From JAMZMI01 sp047632435 (GTDB lineage: Bacteria; Bacteroidota; Bacteroidia; Cytophagales; Cyclobacteriaceae), in the NCBI GenBank assembly GCA_047632435.1, contig JBLICU010000123.1, positions 1-8,945 on the forward strand: a DNA stretch of 8,945 bases, given 5' to 3'. The notes under the pieces are model-generated. The model was not told the origin of the DNA, made no database searches, and saw nothing but the letters and a program-made list of their open reading frames with translations. The stretch's first letter is position 1. The number at the start of each line of letters is the position of its first letter. Below are positions 7,627 to 8,945 of the stretch, piece after piece. Position numbers and translations under genes: made by a program.

Positions 7627-8550
7627 CTAATTCAAAAGCAAATCCTCTTTTTCAATCAACTTTTGCAGCATTTCCACCTCGTCTACAGTAGGCATTTCAA
7701 GCGGGTAACGCACATCACCTGCACTGTTGCCTATCAGTTTGACTCCTGCTTTGATCAGACTTACCGCATAGCCTTGCTTTCTGTTTCTCAACCGCACAAA
7801 AGGGATGAAGAATTCTTTAATGATCAGGCTAACCTTTTCTTTATTACCTTCTTGCAAGCACTTATAAAAGTAGTTAGCCAGCTTGGGAACAAAATTGAAT
7901 ACGGCTGAAGAGTAAGTATTCACCCCAATGGACATGTATGATTCTGATATGATCTCTGCAGTAGGTACCCCACCTATGTAGGCCAGACGATCGCCTACTG
8001 TCTTGATGGTATCATTCAACTCTTGCATGTTACCAGTACCGTCTTTCAAAGCGATCAAATTTGGACAAGCCTCTGCAAGTCTCCTCACATACTCACTCGA
8101 TAGCGTACCATTAGCGCGGTTGTAATAGATGACTGGCAGTCTAGTGCTGTCTATTATAGTTTTGGCATATTCATAAACTCCGCTTTGAGGACTCTCAGTG
8201 AGGTAGGGTGGCATAAGCAGTAAAGCATCAATTCCCGCTTCTTCGGCAATACTAGCAAACTCGATTGCCTCTGGAATACTACGACCTATACTGGAAATAA
8301 CGGGTGTCCGTCCATTAATTGTTTTGATAGAAATATTCACTATCTGAGTGTATTCTTCCTTGGATAAAGAAAAAAATTCTCCGGTTCCTCCTGCTACAAA
8401 CACTGCTGACACTTGATGACTGATAAATTGCTCTAATCGCGCTGCAAAAGTAGTAGTGTTGAAATTTCCCTGCTTATCCAAATCCGTGACAGGAAATGAA
8501 AGCAAGCCATTTCTAAATGCCTTATTTATAGTTTCTAAATCTGATTTCAT
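7627..8550 (-). CDS. kdgD: 5-dehydro-4-deoxyglucarate dehydratase (DHDPS/NAL superfamily)
   Basis: This 307-residue cytoplasmic class I lyase resembles KdgD, which dehydrates and decarboxylates 5-dehydro-4-deoxy-D-glucarate to 2,5-dioxopentanoate (alpha-ketoglutarate semialdehyde). KdgD-like blocks run throughout: GLLSFPVTDLDKQGNFN (15-31), VAGGTGEFFSLSKEEY (52-67), the catalytic Tyr143 in YYNRAN, the Schiff-base Lys169 in LIALKDGTGN, GGVPTAEI (193-200), YSSAVFNFVPK (213-223) and the C-terminal RNRKQGYAVSLIKAGVKL (255-272). These are closer to KdgD than to DapA, NanA or KdgA as I remember them. A related activity, 2-keto-3-deoxy-L-arabinonate dehydratase, cannot be excluded and would fit the arabinofuranosidase. 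The ATG at 8550 is preceded by AT-rich sequence without a Shine-Dalgarno. It is the first gene of the cassette, with about 300 bp of non-coding DNA upstream. No aldarate dehydratase, uronate dehydrogenase or semialdehyde dehydrogenase is visible. Confidence 0.87.
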   Translation of the reverse strand: MKSDLETINKAFRNGLLSFPVTDLDKQGNFNTTTFAARLEQFISHQVSAVFVAGGTGEFFSLSKEEYTQIVNISIKTINGRTPVISSIGRSIPEAIEFASIAEEAGIDALLLMPPYLTESPQSGVYEYAKTIIDSTRLPVIYYNRANGTLSSEYVRRLAEACPNLIALKDGTGNMQELNDTIKTVGDRLAYIGGVPTAEIISESYMSIGVNTYSSAVFNFVPKLANYFYKCLQEGNKEKVSLIIKEFFIPFVRLRNRKQGYAVSLIKAGVKLIGNSAGDVRYPLEMPTVDEVEMLQKLIEKEDLLLN

Positions 8551-8853
8551 AGTTAAATATAAGTTTATGCTAAAATAACAATTTAGGTATTGAACTGACC
8601 GGCAGATGGTATGTTAAGTTTTCTTTGAGTTGTTACGGTAAATCCCAACATTCAAAAAATTGTTTTTTGATTAAATACTCTAAGACTCCCGATGAAAGAT
8701 CTGTACAGGCTCTTTCGAAAGGGGATTAATGGCATTTTTAGAATATTGGTATTTTTTAACATGCAATCCTCTGATTAACCTTACTCTTTATCGAAGCTCA
8801 AAAAATATCATATAAACTTGCTCCATAATGTTTAGATTTAATTCTGTAACTAC
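8551..8853 (-). promoter_or_regulatory. Upstream non-coding region, likely promoter and leader of the operon
   Basis: About 300 bp without a convincing gene on either strand, strongly AT-rich near the kdgD start. It is the natural place for the operon promoter. Reading the minus strand, I find no exact Bacteroidota element (TTG about 20 bp before TAnnTTTG); the nearest is TATTTTAG at about 8563-8570, one mismatch, without a good partner. The region also holds the two palindromes listed separately at 8701-8708 and 8712-8721. No riboswitch or stable leader structure was recognised. Confidence 0.4.
8694..8721. promoter_or_regulatory. Palindrome cluster, candidate operator
   Basis: Two perfect palindromes sit 3 bp apart: CTGTACAG (8701-8708) and CTTTCGAAAG (8712-8721). 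GAAAGA (8694-8699) also pairs with TCTTTC (8711-8716) around the first one, nearly symmetrically (1-nt versus 2-nt spacers). The second has a central CG, as LacI-type operators often do. The position, about 145-175 bp upstream of the kdgD start, suits a transcription-factor site. Short palindromes occur by chance, so this is a suggestion only. Confidence 0.3.
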
Positions 8854-8945
8854 TCAGGACATAGCGACTGCTTGAAGGTTGGGTAAAATTTCTAGTGATT
8901 GTTTGATTAGCGTATCGATCACTGATCTGAGCGTCACAAAGTTCT
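8854..8945 (-). CDS. Possible C-terminal end of an upstream minus-strand gene (partial, unidentified)
   Basis: From the right edge a minus-strand frame is open for 30 codons and ends at TGA (8854-8856). It would encode a tail containing VTLRSVIDTLIKQSLEILPN, an amphipathic helical pattern plausible as the C terminus of a cytoplasmic protein such as a regulator or enzyme. Another minus-strand frame is open a little longer (to a TGA near 8807) but has a less protein-like composition. The fragment is too short to identify a family, and it may not be coding. Confidence 0.25.
   Translation of the reverse strand, partial: NFVTLRSVIDTLIKQSLEILPNLQAVAMS

Larger units (their letters stand above)
1..8550 (-). 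other. Probable eight-gene operon for complex-glycan and sugar-acid catabolism
   Basis: Eight genes lie head to tail on the minus strand with gaps, in transcription order, of 66, 43, 48, 27, 55, 11 and 108 bp. No strong hairpin followed by a T-run was seen in any gap, and no plus-strand gene interrupts them. The likely promoter is upstream of 8550. The 108-bp gap before the GH51 gene (1449-1556) is the only one large enough for an internal promoter, though I see no TAnnTTTG-type element there. The cassette mixes four or five exported proteins with three cytoplasmic enzymes, which suggests coordinated extracellular trimming and intracellular use of the products. Single transcription is inferred from spacing alone. 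Confidence 0.7.

Noticed and set aside
7627..8550. Reading this gene as dapA or nanA
   Set aside because: GLLSFPVTD, GGTGEFFSL, YSSAVFNF and RNRKQGYAVSLIKAG match KdgD-type dehydratases better than lysine-biosynthesis or sialic-acid enzymes.
1..8945. CRISPR array, insertion sequence, tRNA or integron-like features
   Set aside because: No spaced direct repeats, transposase motifs, terminal inverted repeats or tRNA cloverleaf were seen on either strand.

Overview
The window reads as part of a polysaccharide and sugar-acid catabolic locus from a Bacteroidota bacterium, probably a marine or otherwise algal/plant-glycan-degrading member of the Cytophagales/Flavobacteriales type. The grounds are AT-rich intergenic DNA, start codons without clear Shine-Dalgarno sequences, lipoprotein signals ending in a bare Ser-Cys or Gly-Cys, an exported signal peptide with Gln after the cleavage site, and a family mix (S1 sulfatase, GH51, DUF1080, esterase/SMP-30 fusion) typical of Bacteroidota. 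The taxon is inferred from content; no rRNA or other phylogenetic marker is present.

Layout: all eight confidently identified genes lie on the minus strand, so transcription runs from about 8550 toward position 1. In transcription order they are: a KdgD-type 5-dehydro-4-deoxyglucarate dehydratase (8550-7627), an exported isochorismatase-like cysteine hydrolase (7560-6703), a divergent DeoC-type aldolase (6659-5940), an exported DUF1080 / 3-keto-disaccharide hydrolase-like protein (5891-5142), an exported esterase fused to an SMP-30/gluconolactonase propeller (5114-3342), L-rhamnose mutarotase (3286-2972), a lipoprotein S1 sulfatase (2960-1557) and a lipoprotein GH51 alpha-L-arabinofuranosidase (1448 to beyond the left edge). 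Gaps are 11 to 108 bp, so one operon is likely. Upstream, 8551-8853 is a roughly 300-bp non-coding stretch with two short perfect palindromes that are operator candidates. The last 92 bases may hold the C-terminal end of another minus-strand gene.

How the genes may work together: the exported enzymes (arabinofuranosidase, sulfatase, esterase/lactonase, DUF1080) would trim side chains, sulfate and ester groups from a complex acidic glycan outside the cell or in the periplasm. RhaM would convert liberated L-rhamnose between anomers. KdgD and the DeoC-like aldolase point to cytoplasmic breakdown of deoxy-keto sugar acids toward central metabolism. A sulfated glycan containing rhamnose, arabinose and uronic acid fits the gene set, but the window has no polysaccharide lyase, SusC/D pair or sugar dehydrogenase, so the substrate remains inferred. 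No mobile element, CRISPR array, tRNA or rRNA was seen.
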